In this document: piece after piece, positions 10,715 to 24,699 of the stretch | How the letters are laid out: each line of letters starts with the position of its first letter | Numbering within the stretch: the first letter of the stretch is position 1 | Source: Aristolochia californica | Taxonomy: Eukaryota > Streptophyta > Magnoliopsida > Piperales > Aristolochiaceae | Assembly (NCBI GenBank): GCA_029961685.1 | Contig: JARWKL010000010.1 | Coordinates: 18,745,931 to 18,809,930, forward strand | Direction of reading: 5' to 3' | DNA: 64,000 nt | Position numbers and translations under genes: made by a program | The notes under the pieces: generated by a model | What the model was told of the DNA's origin: nothing | Seen by the model: the letters and a program-made list of their open reading frames with translations, nothing else | The model's database searches: none

Positions 10715-13700
10715 TGCGTTAAATTATTTCCATACGTAAACTCTAAAATTTTTATTTTATTGTGTTCTATTTGCTTTTTATCTCTTTTTTTGCTTACGAC
10801 ATGAAGGGAAAGTGAAAACTCAAGTTTTGATTTAAGAGAGAAAAGTACACATCTAAAAAGGAAATGCACAATGCACAAATGTAGAGAGTGATAATTCCAA
10901 TAAGTGTCATTAATTTTTATGGATTGTAAACTCTTTTTTGTTTTAATATATCAGGTTTTGCAATCATCGGGAAAAGGAGAAGGCGCAAGATTTTTAATTG
11001 AGTGTTGACTCCTTATCCATAAATCATTCCTTCCAAAAATATAACCCCTTACGAATGATAAATCACTTTAAAATCATCTATGATCGTTAGATCAGCTTTT
11101 TTTAAATGGGCAAAAGAATGACTTGTTTATCTCGGGTAAATATCCCACCGCACATTCACTTGAATATTTATTGTTATTTTATTTAAAAGGTTTAGAACCA
11201 TAGGTCATTTGCATCTTTAACATGTTTCATACATGCATACCCATTTTTTAAAACATGTGTCAAAAAATCCCTTTCTTAGAAAATTCCAAGCTATGAGGGT
11301 TGAACTAGTGGAATTTCCCAAACTTGGATATCAAAACTTTTGTGTACATTTGTGGTGTGTGAATAAATTTTCTTTTCTTACATTTGTTATTGCTTTAAAT
11401 TTTTTCTTTACATAAACTCTAAAATTTCCAATTTGTTGTGATCTATTTGCCTTTTATCTCTATTTTTTTGTTTATGCCATGAAGGGAAAGTGAAAACTCA
11501 AGTTTTGATTAAAGAAAAAAAATTACACATCCAAAATGGAAATGCACAATACACAAATGTGGAGAGTGATAATTCCAAAAAGTGTCTGTAATTTTTAGGG
11601 ATTATAAACTCTTTTTTGTTTTTATATATCGGGTTTGGAAATCATTAGGAAAAGGGGGTGGCGGGGGATTTTTTACTGAGTGTTGACTCCCAATCCATAA
11701 GTCATTCCTTACTAAAATGTAGCCCGTTACGCATGATAAATCCCTTTACAATCATCTTTGATCGTTAGGTCAGCTTTTGGTAACGGGCAAAATAATGGGT
11801 TGTTTGACTCATGTAAGTATCCCACCACACGTTCACTTGAGAATTTAATGCTATTCTCTTTAAAAGGTTTGGATCCATAGGTCATTTGGTTCTTTAACGT
11901 GTTTCAAGAATGCATATCCATTTTTTAAAACATGTGTAGAAAAATCTCTTTTTTATAAAATTCCATGTTATTAGGGATGAACTAGTGGAATTTCTCAAAC
12001 TCGGATAACAAAACTGTTGTGTTCATTTGTGGGCTGCGAATAAATTTTCTTTACGTATATTTGTTTTTGCTTAAAAAATTTGCCATACGTAAACTCTAAT
12101 ATTTTCATTTTTTTGTTTATCTATTTGCCTTTTATCTCTTTTTTTTTTTTTTTACCAGATGAAGAGAAAGTGAAAACTCAAGTTTTGATTTAAGAAAAAA
12201 CATACATATCTAAAATCGAAATTCACAATGCACAAACGTAGAAAGTGATAATTCCAAAAAGTGTCTGTAATTTTTAAGGATTGTAAACTCTCTTTAGTTA
12301 TTATATAGAAGGTTTTGCAGTCATCGGGAAAAGGGGGAGGCGGGGGATTTTTAACTAAGTGTAAACTCCCAATCCATAAGTCATTCGTTACAAAAATATA
12401 GCCCGTTACGCAAGATAAATCACTTTACATCATCTATGATCGTCAGGTCTGCTTTTTGTAAGTGGGCAAAATAATGGCTTGTTTGACCCGGGTAATTATC
12501 CCACCGCACATTCTCTTGAGAATTTTATTTTATTTTCTTTAAAAGGTTTGGATCCATAGGTCATTTGCATCTTTCACATGTTTCAAACATGCATATCCAT
12601 TTCTTTAAACATGTGTAGAAAAATCTCTTTCTTATAAAATTTCAAGCTATTAGGGTTGAACTAGTGGAATTTCCCAAACTTGGATAACAAAACTTTTGTG
12701 TTCATTTGTGGTCTGTGAATAAATTTTCATTACTTACATTTATTATTGCTTTAAATTTTTTCCATTCGTCAACTCTAAAATTTGATTTTGTTGTGATCTA
12801 TTTGCCTTTTGTCTCTTCCTTTTATTTATGAGATGAAGGGAAAGTGAAAACTCAAGTTTTGATTTAAGAAACAAAAGTACACATCTAAAATGGAAATGCA
12901 CAATGCAAAAATGTCAACAGCGATAATTCCAAAAAATTTCGGCAATTTTTAAGGATTGTTAACTCTTTTATGTTTCTATACATCAGGTTTTGCAATCGTC
13001 GGGAAATGGGGGAGGTGGAGGATGTTTAACTGAGTGTTGAATCCCAATCCATATGTTATTTCTAACAAAAACATAGCCCATTACGCATGATAAATCACTT
13101 TAAAATCATCTATGAGCGTTTGGTCAACTTTTTGTAAATGGGCAAAATAATGGCTTGTTTGACTCGGGTAAATATCCCACCGCTTGTTCACTTGAGAATT
13201 TAATGTTATTCTCTTTATAAGGTTTGGATCCATAGGTCATTTGCATATTTAACATGTTTCAAGCATGCATATCCATTTCTTCAAACATGTATAGAAAAAT
13301 TCTCTTACTTTTAAATTTCCATGCTATTAGGGTTGAACTAGTGGAATATCCCAAACTTTGATAACAAAACTTTTGTGTTCATTTGTGGTGTCAAAATAAA
13401 TTTTTTTTACTTAAAACTGTTATTGTTTTTAATTTTTTCCATACATAAACTCTAAAATTTTCATTTTATTGTGATCTATTTGCCTTTTATCTCTTTTTTT
13501 TTTTTACGAGATGAAGGGAAAGTGAAAACTCAAGTTTTGATTTAAGAAAAAAAAGTACTGATCTAAAATGGAAATGCACATTGCAAAAATGTAGACAACG
13601 ATAATTCCAAAAAGTGTCTACAATTTTTAGGGATTTTAAATTGTTTTATTTTTTATATATCAGGTTTTTCAATTGTCGAAAAAATGGGGAGGCGGGGGAT

Positions 13701-14844
13701 TTTTAATTGAGTGTTGAGTCCCAAACCATAATTCATACCTTACAAAAATATCGCCCGTTACGCATGATAAATCACTTTACAATCATCTATGATCGTAACG
13801 TCAACTTTTTTTAAATGGGCAAAATAATGGCTTGTTTGACTTAGGTAAATATCCCACCACACGTTCACTAGATAATTTAATGTTATTCTATTTAAAAGGT
13901 TTGGATCAATAGTTTATTTGCATCTTCAACATGTTTCAAGCATGCATATCCATTTTTTAAAACATGTGTAGAAAAATCTCTTTCTTATAAATTCCAAGCT
14001 ATTAGTGTTGAACTAGTAAAATTTCCCATACATGGATAACAAAACTTTTGTGTTCATTTGTCGTGTGTGAATAAATTTTAATTACTTACATTTGTTATTG
14101 CTTTAAATTATTGTCATACGTAAACTCTAAAATTTTCATTTTGTTGTGATCTATTCGCCTTTTATCTCTTTTTTTGTTTACGAGATGAAGGCAAAGTGAA
14201 AACTCAAGTTTTGATTTAAGAAGAAAATGTACACATATAAAATGGAAATGCACAATGCACAAATGTAGAAAGTGATAATTCCAAAAAGTGTCTACAATTT
14301 TTAGGGATTGTAAACTCCTTTTAGTTTTTATATATCAGGTTTTGCAATCGTCAGGAAAAGGGGGAGGCGGTGGATTTTTAACTGAGTGTTGACTTCCAAT
14401 CCATAAGTCATTCCTTACAAAAATATAGCCCGTTACGCATGATAAATAACTTTACAATCATCTATGAACGTTAGGTCAGCTTTTTGTATATTGGCAAAAT
14501 AATGGTTTGTTTGACTCGGGTAAATATCCCACCAGACGTTCACTTGAGAATTAAATGTTATTCTCTTCAAAAAATTTGGATCTATAGGTCATTTGCATCT
14601 TTAACATGTTTCAAGCATGCATATCCATTTTTTAAAACATGTGCACAAAAATCTCTTTCTTATAAAATTCCAAGCTATAAGGGTTGAACTAGGAGAATTT
14701 CCCAAACTTGGATAACAAAACTTTTGTGTTCATTTGTTGTGTGTGAATCAATTTTCTTTACTTAAATTTGTTATTTCATTAAATTTTTTCCAAACATAAA
14801 CTCTAAAACTTTCATTTTGTTGTGATCTATTTCCCTTTTATCTC

Positions 14845-14868
14845 TTTTTTTTTTTTTTTTTTTTTTTT
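14845..14868 (+). repeat. T24 homopolymer, longest of the A2 T tracts
   Basis: The slot between ttatctc and gtttacgag holds T runs of very different length in different A2 units (about 5 to 24). This is the longest I found. The equivalent place in family B is short (ttatctttttgttt). It behaves as a per-unit microsatellite. Confidence 0.9.
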
Positions 14869-15858
14869 GTTTATGAGATGAAGGGAAAGTGAAAACTCAA
14901 GTTTTGATCCAAGAAAAAAAAGAACACAACTAAAATTGAAATTCACAATGCCCAAATGTAGAGAGTGATAATTCCAAAAAGTGCCAGCAATTTTTAGGGA
15001 TTGTAAACTGTTTTTAGTTTTTATATATCGGGTTTTGCAATCGTCGGGAAAAGGGGGGAGGCGGGGGATTTTTTACTGAGTGTTGACTCCCAATCCGTAA
15101 GTCATTCATTACAAAAATATAGCCCATTACTCATTTTACAATCATCTATGATCGGTAGGTTAGCTTTTTGTAAATGGGAAAAATAATGGCTTGTTTGACT
15201 CTGGTGAATATCCCACCACACATTCACTAGAGAATTTAATGTTACTCTATTTTAAAGGTTTGAATCCATAGGTCATTTGCATCATTAACATGTTTCAAGC
15301 ATGCATATCCATTTTTTAAAACAAGTGAAGAAAAATCTCTTTCTTATAAAATTCCAAGCTATTAGGGTTGAAGAAGTGGAATTTCCCAAACTTGGATAAC
15401 AAAACTTTTGTGTTCATTTGTGGTCATTGAAGAAATTTTATTTACTTACATTTTTTATTTCTTTAAAATTTTTCCTTTCGTCAACTCTAAAATTTTCATT
15501 TTGTTGTGATCTATTCGCCTTTTATCTCTTGTTTTTGTTTACGAGATGAAGGAAAAGTGAAAACTCACGTTTTGATTAGAGAAAAAAAGTGCACATCTAA
15601 AATGGAAATGCACAATGGACAAATGTCAACAGCGATAACTCCAAAAAGTGTCTGTTATGTTTAGGGATTGTAAACTCTTTTTAGTTTCTATATATCAGTT
15701 TTTGCAATCGTCAGGAAACAGGGGAGGCGGGGGACGTTTAACTGAGTGTTGTCTCCCCATCCTTAAGTCATTTCTTACAAAAATCTAGCCTGTTACCCAT
15801 GATAAATCACTTTACAATCATCTATGATCGTTAGGTAAGCTTTTTGTAAATGGGAAAA

Positions 15859-15921
15859 ATAATGGCTTATTTGACTCTGGTAAATATCCCACTGCATGTT
15901 CACTTGATAATGGCTTATTTG
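15859..15921 (+). other. Deletion with templated filler in an A2 unit
   Basis: After cacttga, about 42 bp of the normal unit (including the GGATCC box) is missing. It is replaced by taatggcttattt before ggtcatttgc resumes. The 15 bases ataatggcttatttg at 15907-15921 are an exact copy of 15859-15873, 48 bp upstream. A short tract copied from nearby and pasted into a break is a typical polymerase-theta-like end-joining scar (inference). Confidence 0.8.
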
Positions 15922-16249
15922 GTCATTTGCATCTTTAACATGTTCCAAGCATGTATATCCATTTTTTAAAATATGTCTAGAAAAATCTATTTCTTTTAAA
16001 ATTCCAAGCTATTAGGGTTGAACGAGTGGAATTTCCCGAACATGGATAACAAAACTTTTGTGTTCATTTGTGGTGTGTGAATAAATTTTATTTATTTTTA
16101 TTTGTTATTTCTTTAAATTATTTCCATACGTAAACTATAAAATTGTCATTTTCTTGTGATCTATTGTCCTTTTATCTCTTTTTTTGTTTACGAGATGAAG
16201 GGAAAGTGAAAACTCAAGTTTTTATTTAAGAAAAAAATGTACACAGGTG

Positions 16250-16265
16250 AAATGGAAATGGGGGA
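16250..16265 (+). other. Microhomology deletion junction in an A2 unit (about 110 bp lost)
   Basis: The unit runs from aaatggaaatg straight into ggggaggcagggg, and the spacing to the next marker is 567 instead of about 677. In the following unit GGAAATG occurs at both expected ends (near 16,818 and 16,931), so the loss fits recombination between two copies of GGAAATG. Confidence 0.8.
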
Positions 16266-17949
16266 GGCAGGGGATTTTTAACTGAGTGTTGAGACCCAAT
16301 CCATAAGTCATTCCTTACAATAATATAGCCCGTTACGTATGATAAACACTTTACAATCATCTATGATCTTTACGTCAGGTTTTTGTAAATGGGCAAAATA
16401 ATTGCTTGTTTGACTCGGGCACATATCCCACCGCACGTTCTCTTGAGAATTTAATGTTATTCTCTTTAAAAGGTTTGGATCCATAGGTGATTTGCATCTT
16501 TAACATGTTTCAAACATGCATATGTATTTTTTTAAAACATGTATTCAAAAATCGCTTTCTTATAAAATTCCAAGCTTATAGGGTTGAACTCGTGGAATAT
16601 CCCAAACTTGGATAAAAAAACTTTTGTGTTCATTTGCGGTGTGTGAATAAATTTTCTTTACTTAAATTTTTTATTTCTTTAAATTTTTTTCATACGTAAA
16701 CTCTAAAATTTTCATTTTGTTGTGATCTATTTGCCTTTTATTTCTTTTTTTTTTTACGAGATGAAGGGAAAGTGAAAACTCAAGTTTTGATTTAAGAAAA
16801 AAAAGTACACATCTATAATGGAAATGCAATATGCACAAATGTCAACAGCGATAATTTCAGAAAGTATCTGCAATTTTTAGGGATTGTAAACTCTTTTTTG
16901 TCTCTATATATCAGGTTTTGCAATGGTCGGGAAATGGGGGAGGCAGGGGATTTTTAACTGAGTGTTGCCTCCCAATCCATAAGACATTCTTTAAAAAAAT
17001 ATAGCCCGCTACGCATGATAAATCATTTTACAATCTTCTATGATCATTAGGTCAGCTTTTTGTAAATGGGCAAAATACTAGCTTGTTTGACTCGGGTAAA
17101 TATCCCACCGCACGTTCACTTGAGAATTTAATGTTATTCTCTTTAAAAGGTTTGGATCTGTAGGTCATTTCCATCTTTAACATGTTTCAAGCATGAATAT
17201 CCATTTTTTAAAACATGTGTAGAAAAATCTCTTTCTTATAAAATTCCAAGCTATTGGGGTTGAACTAGTGGAATTTCCCAAACTTGGATAACAAAACATT
17301 TGTGTTCATTTGTGGTGTCTGAATAAATTTTCTTTACTAATATTTGTTATTGTTTTAAATTTTTTCTATACATAAACTCTAAAATTTTCATTTTGTTGTG
17401 ATCTATTCGCCTTTTATCTCTTGTTTTTGTTTACGAGATGAAGAGAAAGTGGAAACTCATGTTTTGATTTAAGAAAAAAAATTTCACATCTAAAATGGAA
17501 AAAAAATATGCACAAATATAGAGAGTGATGATTCCAAAAAGTGTTTGTAACTTTTAGGGATTGTAAACTCTTTTTAGTTTTTATATATCAGATTTTTCAA
17601 TCGTCGGAAAAAGGGGCTGGTGAGGGATTTTTAACTGAGTATTGACTTCCTATCCATAAGTCATTCCTCACAAAATATTGCCCGTTATGCATGATAAATC
17701 ACTTTACAATCATATATGACCGTTAGGTCAGCTCTTTGTAAATGGGCAAACTAATGGCCTGTTTGACTCGGGTAAATATCCCACCGCACGTTCACTTTAG
17801 AATTTAATGTTATTCTATTTAAAAGGTTTGGATCCATAGGTCATTTGAATCTTTAACATGTTTCAAGCATGCATATCCATTTTTTAAAACATGTATAGAA
17901 AAATCCACTTTCTTATAAAATTCCAAGCTATTAGGGTTGAACTAGTGGA

Positions 17950-20760
17950 ATTTCCAAAACTTGGTCAACAAAAATTTTGTGTTTATTTGAGGTGTGTGAA
18001 TAAATTTTCTATACTTACATTTGTTATTGCTTTCAATTTTTTCCATTCATAAACTCGAAAATTTTCATTTTGTTGTGTTCTATTTGCCTTTTATCTCTTT
18101 TTTTTTTACTAGATGAAGGGAAATTGAAAACTCAAGTTTTGATATAAGAAAAAAATTACATATGAAAAATGGAAGTGCTCAATGCACAAATGAAGAGAGT
18201 GATAATTCAAAAAGTGTCTGTAATTTTTAGAGATTGTAAACTCTTTTTAGTTTTTATATATCAGGTTTTGCAATTGTCGGGAAAAGGGGGAGGTGGGGTA
18301 TTTTTTACTGAGTGTTGACTCCCAATCCATAAGTCATTCCTTACAAAAATATATCTCGTTACGCATGATAAATCACATTAAAATCATCTATGATCATTAG
18401 GTCTATTTTTGTTAATGGGCAAAATAAAGGCTTGTTTGACTCGGGAAATATCCCATCGCACGTTCACTTGTGAATTTAATGTTATTCTCTTTAAAAGGTT
18501 TGGATCCATAGGTCATTTGAATCTTTAACATGTTTCAAGCATGCATATCCTTTTTTTAAAACATGTGTAGAAAAATTTATTTCTCATAAAATTCCAATCT
18601 ATTAGGGTTGAACTAGTGGAATTTCCAAAACTTGGATAACAAAAATTTTGTGTTCACTGGTGGTGTGTGAATAAATTTTCTTTACTTACATAATTTGTTG
18701 CTTTAATTTCTTTTTCATACATAAAATGTAAAAATTTTATTTTGTTGTGGTCTATTTGCCTTTATCTTTTTTTTTTTTGTTTACGAGATGAAGGGAAAGT
18801 GAAAGTTCAAGTTTTGATTTAAGTAAAAAAAGTACACATCTAAAATTGAAATGCACAATGCAGAAATTTATAGAGTGATAATTCCAAAAATGTCTGTAAA
18901 TTTTAGGGATTGTAAATTCTTTTTAGTTTTTATATATCAGGCTTTGGAATTGTTGGGAAAAGGGGGAGGCGGGGGAGTTTTAACTGAGTGTTCACTCCCA
19001 ATCCATAAGTCATTCCTTACAAAAATATAGTGCGTTATGCATGATAAATCACTTTACAATCATCTATGATCGTTAAGTCGGCTTTTTGTAAATGGGCAAA
19101 ATAACGGCTTGTTTGACTCTAGTAAATATCCCACCTCACGTTTACTTGAGAATTTATCGTTATTCTCTTTAAAAGGTTTGGATCCGTAGGTCATTTGCAT
19201 CTTTAACATATTTCAAGCATGCATATCCATTTTTTAAAACATGTGTAGAAAAATCTCTTTCTTATAAAATCCAATCAATTATGATTGAACTAGTGTAATT
19301 TCCAAAACTTGGATAACGAAACTTTTGTGTTCATATTTGGTGTGTGAATAAATTTTCTTTACTTACATTCTTTATTGCTTTAATTTTTTTCAAAACATAA
19401 ACTCAAAATTCTTTTTTTGTTGTGATCAATTTGCCTTTTATGGTTTTTTTTTTGTTTACGAGATGAAGGGAAAGTGAAAACTCAAGTTTTGATTTAAGAA
19501 AAACAACTACACGTCTAATATGGAAATGCACAAAGCACAAATGTGGAGAGTGATAATTTAAAAAAGTGTTTGTAATATTTAGGGATTGTAAACTCTTTTT
19601 AGTTTTTATATATCAGGTTTTGTAATCATCGGTAAAAGGGGGAGCCAGGGGATTTTTAACTGAGTACCTTACAAAAATATAGCCCATTACGCATGATAAA
19701 TAACTTTACAATCTTCTATGATTGTTTGGTCAGCTTTTTGTAAATTGGCAAAATTATGGCTTGTTCTACTCGGGTAAATAACCCACCGTACGTTCTCTTG
19801 AGAATTTAATGTTATTCTCTTTAAAAGATTTGGATCCATAGGTCATTTGTATCTTTAACATGTTTCAAGCATGCATATCCATTTTCAAACATGTGTAAAA
19901 TCTCTTTCTTATAAAATTCCAAGCTATTAGGGTTGAACTAGTGGAATTTCTCAAACTTGGATAACAAATCTTTTGTGTTTATTTAAGTTGTGTGAATAAA
20001 TTTTCTTTACTTACATTTTTTATTGCTTTCAATTTTTTTCCATACATATACTCTAAAATTTTCATTTTGTTGTGATCTATTTGCCTTTTATCTCTTTTTT
20101 ATTTTTTTACGAGATGAAGGGAAAGTGAAAACACAAGTTTTGATTTAAGAAAAAAAAGTAAACTTTTTAAAATGGAAATCCACAATGCACAAATGTAGAG
20201 AGTGATAACTCCAAAAAGTGTCTATAATTTTTAGGCATTGTAAACTCTTTTTTGTTTTTATATATCAGGTTTTGCAATCGTCGGATAAAAGGGGAGGAGG
20301 GGGATTTTTAACTAAGTGTTGACTCCGAATCCATAGCCTGTTACGCATGTTAAATCACTGTAGAATCATCTATGATCATTAGGTTAAGTTTTTGTAAATG
20401 GACAAAATAACGGCTTGTTTGACTCGGGTAAATATCCCACTGCACATTCACTGGAGAATTTAATGTTTTTCTCTTTAAAAGGATTTGATCCATAAGTCAT
20501 TTGCATCTTTAACATGTTTCAAGCATGCACATCCATTTTTTAAAACATGTATAGAAAAATCTCTTTCTAATAAAATTCCAAGCTATTAGGGTTGAAACAA
20601 AACTTTTTTGTTCATTTGTGGTGTGTGAATAAATTTTCTTTACATACATTTGTTATTGCTTTAAATTTTTTTTCATTTATAAACTCTAAAATTTTAATTT
20701 CGTTGTGATGTTTTTGCCTTTTATCTCTTTCTTTTTGTTTATGAGATGAAGGGAAAGTGA
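17950..20760 (+). repeat. Higher-order repeat block H2, copy 1 (A2)
   Basis: About four adjacent units whose private variants recur in order about 10,450-10,485 bp downstream. Shared marks: ttacatatgaaaaatgg, aatgaagagagtgata, ggtctatttttgt, aaaataaaggcttg, ccaatctattaggg, gcctttatct, tttcaaaacataaactcaaa, aaaacaactacac, atgtggagagtgataattta, gtgaaaacacaag and ttaggcattgtaaac. It also contains small deletions near 19,665 (about 26 bp), 20,333 (about 20 bp) and 20,598 (about 25 bp) that are not all shared with the partner, so they arose after duplication. Confidence 0.8.
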
Positions 20761-23700
20761 ACACTCAAGTTTTGATTTAAGAAAAAAAGTACACATCTAA
20801 AATGGAAATGCACAATGCACAAATGTAGAGAGTGATAATTCCAATAAGTGTTTGTAATTTTTAGGGATTATAAACTCTTTTTAGTTTTAATATATCAGGT
20901 TTGGCAATCGTCAGGAAAAGGGGGAGGCGGGAGATTTTTAACTGAGTGTTGACTCCCAAACCATACGTCATTCCTTAAAAAAATATAGCCTGTTAAGCAA
21001 GATAAATCACTTACAATAATCTATGATTGTTAGGTCAGCTTTTTGTAAATGGGCAAAATAATGGCTTGTTTGACTCGGGTAAATATCCCACCGTACGTTC
21101 ACTTGAGAATTTAATGTTATTGTCTTTAAAAGGTTTGGATCCATAGGTCATTTGCATCTTTTACAAGTTACAAGCAAGCATATCCATTTTTTAAAATATT
21201 TGTTGAAAAAATCTGTTTCTTATAAAATTCCAAGCTATTAGGCTAGAACTAGTGGTATTTACCAAACTTGGATAGCAAAATTTTTGTGTTCATTTTTGGT
21301 GTGTGAATAAATTTTCTTTACTTACATTTGTTATTTCTTAAAATTTTTTCCTTACGCAAACTCTCAAATTTTCATTTTGGTGTAATCTACTTGCCTTTTA
21401 TCTTTTTTTTTTGTTTTGTTTACGAGATGAAGGGAAAGTGAAAACTCAAGTTTTGATTTAAGAAAAAAAAGTACACATCTAAAATGGAAATGCACTATTC
21501 ACAAATATAGAGAGTGATAATTCAAAAAGGTGTCAGTAGGTTTTAGGGATTGTAAACTCCTTTTGGTTTTTATATATCAGGTTTTGCAATCGTCGGGAAA
21601 AGGGGGAGGTGGGAGATTTTTGACTGAGTATTGACTCCCAATCCATAAGTCATTCCTGACAAAAATATAGCCCGTTGTGCATAATAAATCTTTTTACAAT
21701 CATCTATGATCATTAGGTCAGCTTTTTGTAAACGGGCAAATTATTGGCATGTTTTACTCGGTTAAATATCCCACTACACGTTCACTAGAGAATTTAATGT
21801 TATTCTGTTACAAGCATGTATATCCTTTTTTTAAAACATGTGTCGAAATATCTGTCTTATAAAATTCCAAGCTATTATGGTTGAACTATTGGAATTTCCC
21901 GAACTTGGTTAACAAACCTTTTGTGTTCATTTGTTGTGTGTGAATAAATTTTCTATACTTACATTTGTTATGGCTTTATATTTTTTCCATACAAAAACTC
22001 TCAAATTTTCATTTTATTGTGATCTATTTGCCTTTTATCTCTTTTTTTTTTGTTTACGAGATGAAGGGAAAGTGAAAACTCAAGTTTTGATTTAAGAAAA
22101 AAAGTTACACATCTAAAATGGAAACGCACAATGCACAAATGTTGAGAGTGATAATTCCAAAAAGTGTATGTAACTTTTAGGGATTGTAAACTCTTTTTAG
22201 TTTTTATATATCAGGTTTTGCAATCGTCGGGAAAAGGGGGTGGCGGGGGATTTTTAACTGAGTGTTGACTCCCAATCTATAAGTCATTCCTTACAAAAAT
22301 ATAGCCCGTTATGCATGATAAATCACTTTACAATCATCTATGATCGTTAGGTCAGCTTTTTGTAAAAGGGCACAATAATGGCTTGTTTGACTTTGGTAAA
22401 TATCCCACCGCACGTTCACTAAAGAATTTAATGTTATTCTATTTAAAAGGTTTGGATCCATAGGTCATTTGCATCTTTAACATGTTTCAAGCATGTATAT
22501 CCATTTTTTAAAACATGTGTAGAAAAATCCCTGTTATATAAAATTCCAAGCGATAAGGGTTGAACTAGTGGAATTTCCCAAACTTGCATAACAAAACTTT
22601 TGTGTTCATTTGCGGTGTGTGAATAAATTTTCTTTACTTCCATTTGTTATTGCTTTAAATTTTTTCCATACATAAACTCTCAAATTTTTATTTTGTCGTG
22701 ATCTATTTGCCTTTTATCTCTGTTTTTTTAAACGAGATGAAGAGAAAGTGAAAACTCATGTTTTGATTTATGAAAAAAAGTACACTTCTAAAATTGAAAT
22801 GCACAATGCAGAAATGTAGATAGTGATAATTCCAAAAAATGTCTATAATATTTAAAAATTGTAATCTCTTTTTAGTTCTTTTTATATCGGGAAAAGAGGG
22901 AGAAGGGGGATTTTTAATTAAGTGTTGACTCCCAATCCATAAGCCATTCCTTACAAAAATATACCTTGTTATGTGTCATAACTCACTTTTACAATCATCT
23001 TTGATCGGTAGGTTAGCTTTTTGTAAATAGGCTAAATAATGGCTTGTTTGACTCAGGTAAATATCCCACCGCTTGTTCAGTTGAGAATTTAATGTTATTC
23101 TCTTTAGAAGGTTTGTATCCAAAGGTCATTTGCATCTTTAACATATTTCAAGCATGCATATCCATTTTTTAAAACATGTGTAGAAAAATCTCTTTCTTTT
23201 AAAATTCCAAGCAATTAGGGTTGAACTAGTGGAATTTCCCAAACTCTCATAACAAAAGTTTTGTTTTTATTTGTGGAGTGTGATTATATTTTCTTTACTT
23301 ATATTTATTATTGCTTTAAATGTTTTCCATACATAAACTCTAAAATTTTCATTATGTTGTGATCTATTTGCCTTTTATCTCTTTTTTTGTTTTCGAGAAG
23401 AAGGGAAAGTGAACGTTCAAGTTTATATTCATCTAAAATTGAAATGCACAATGCACAAATGTAGAGAGTGATAATTCCAAAAAGTGTCATAAACTTTTAG
23501 GGATTGTAAATTCTTTTTAGTTTTTATATATCAGGTTTTGCAAACGTCGGGAAAAGGGGGAGGAGGGGGATTTTTAATCAAGTGTTGACTCCCAATACAA
23601 AAGTCATTCCTTACAAAAATATAGCCCGTTACTCATGGTAAATCACTTTACAATCATCTATGATCGTTAGGTCTAGTTTATGTAAATGGGCAAAATAATG

Positions 23701-24224
23701 GCTTGTTTGACTCGGGTAAATATCCCACCACACGTTCACTTGAGAATTTAATGTTATTCTCTTTATATGGTTTGGATCCATAGGTCATTTGCATCTTTAA
23801 CAAGTTTCAAGATTGCATTTCCATTTTTTAGAACATGTGTAGAAAATTCGATTTCTTATAAAATTCCAAGCTATTAGGGTTGAACTAGTGGAATTTCCCA
23901 AACTTGGATAACAAAACTTTTGTATTCATTTGTGGTGTGTGAATCATTTTTCTTTAATTAAATTTGTTAGTGCTTTAAATTTTTTCCATACGTAAAATCT
24001 TAAATTTTCATTTTGTTGTGATCTTTTTGCCATTTATCTGTTTTTTTTGTTTACGAGATTTAGGGAAAATGAAAACTCAAGTTTTGATTTAAGAAAAAAA
24101 GTACACTTCTAAAATGGAAATGCACAATGCACAATTGTAGAGAGTGATAATTCCAAAAAGTGTCATAATTTTTTAGGGATTGTAAACTCTTTGTAGTTTT
24201 TATATATCATGTTTTGCAATCGTC

Positions 24225-24249
24225 GGGAAAAGGGGGGGGAGGGGCAGGG
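24225..24249 (+). other. Canonical G-quadruplex motif in the G-rich box of one A2 unit
   Basis: The box here reads GGG-aaaa-G8-a-G4-ca-GGG, giving four runs of at least three G with short loops. Most A2 units have only three such runs (gggaaaagggggaggcgggg) and fall just short of the canonical pattern. Whether it folds is unknown. Confidence 0.75.
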
Positions 24250-24699
24250 AATTTTTAACTGAGTGTTGAGTGCCAATCCATAAATCATTTCTTACAAAAA
24301 TATAGCCCGTTACACATGATAAAGCACTTTTCCATCATCTACGATCGTTAGGTCAGCTTTTTGTAAATGGGCTAAAACATGGCTTGTTTGACTTGGGTAA
24401 ATATCCCACCACATGTTTACTTGAGAATTTAATGTTATTCTCTTGAAAAGGTTTGGATCCATAGGTCATTTGCATCTTTAACATGTTTCAAGCATGTTAA
24501 TCCATTTTTTAAAAGATGTGTAGAAAAATCTCTTTCTTATAAAATTCCAAGCAATATGGGTCGAACTAGTGGAATTTCCCAAATGTGGATAACAAAACTT
24601 TTGTGTTCATTTGTGGTGTGTGAATAAATTTTCTTCACTTACATTTGATATATTTTTAAATTTTTTCCATACATAAACTCTAAAATTTTCATTTTGTTG

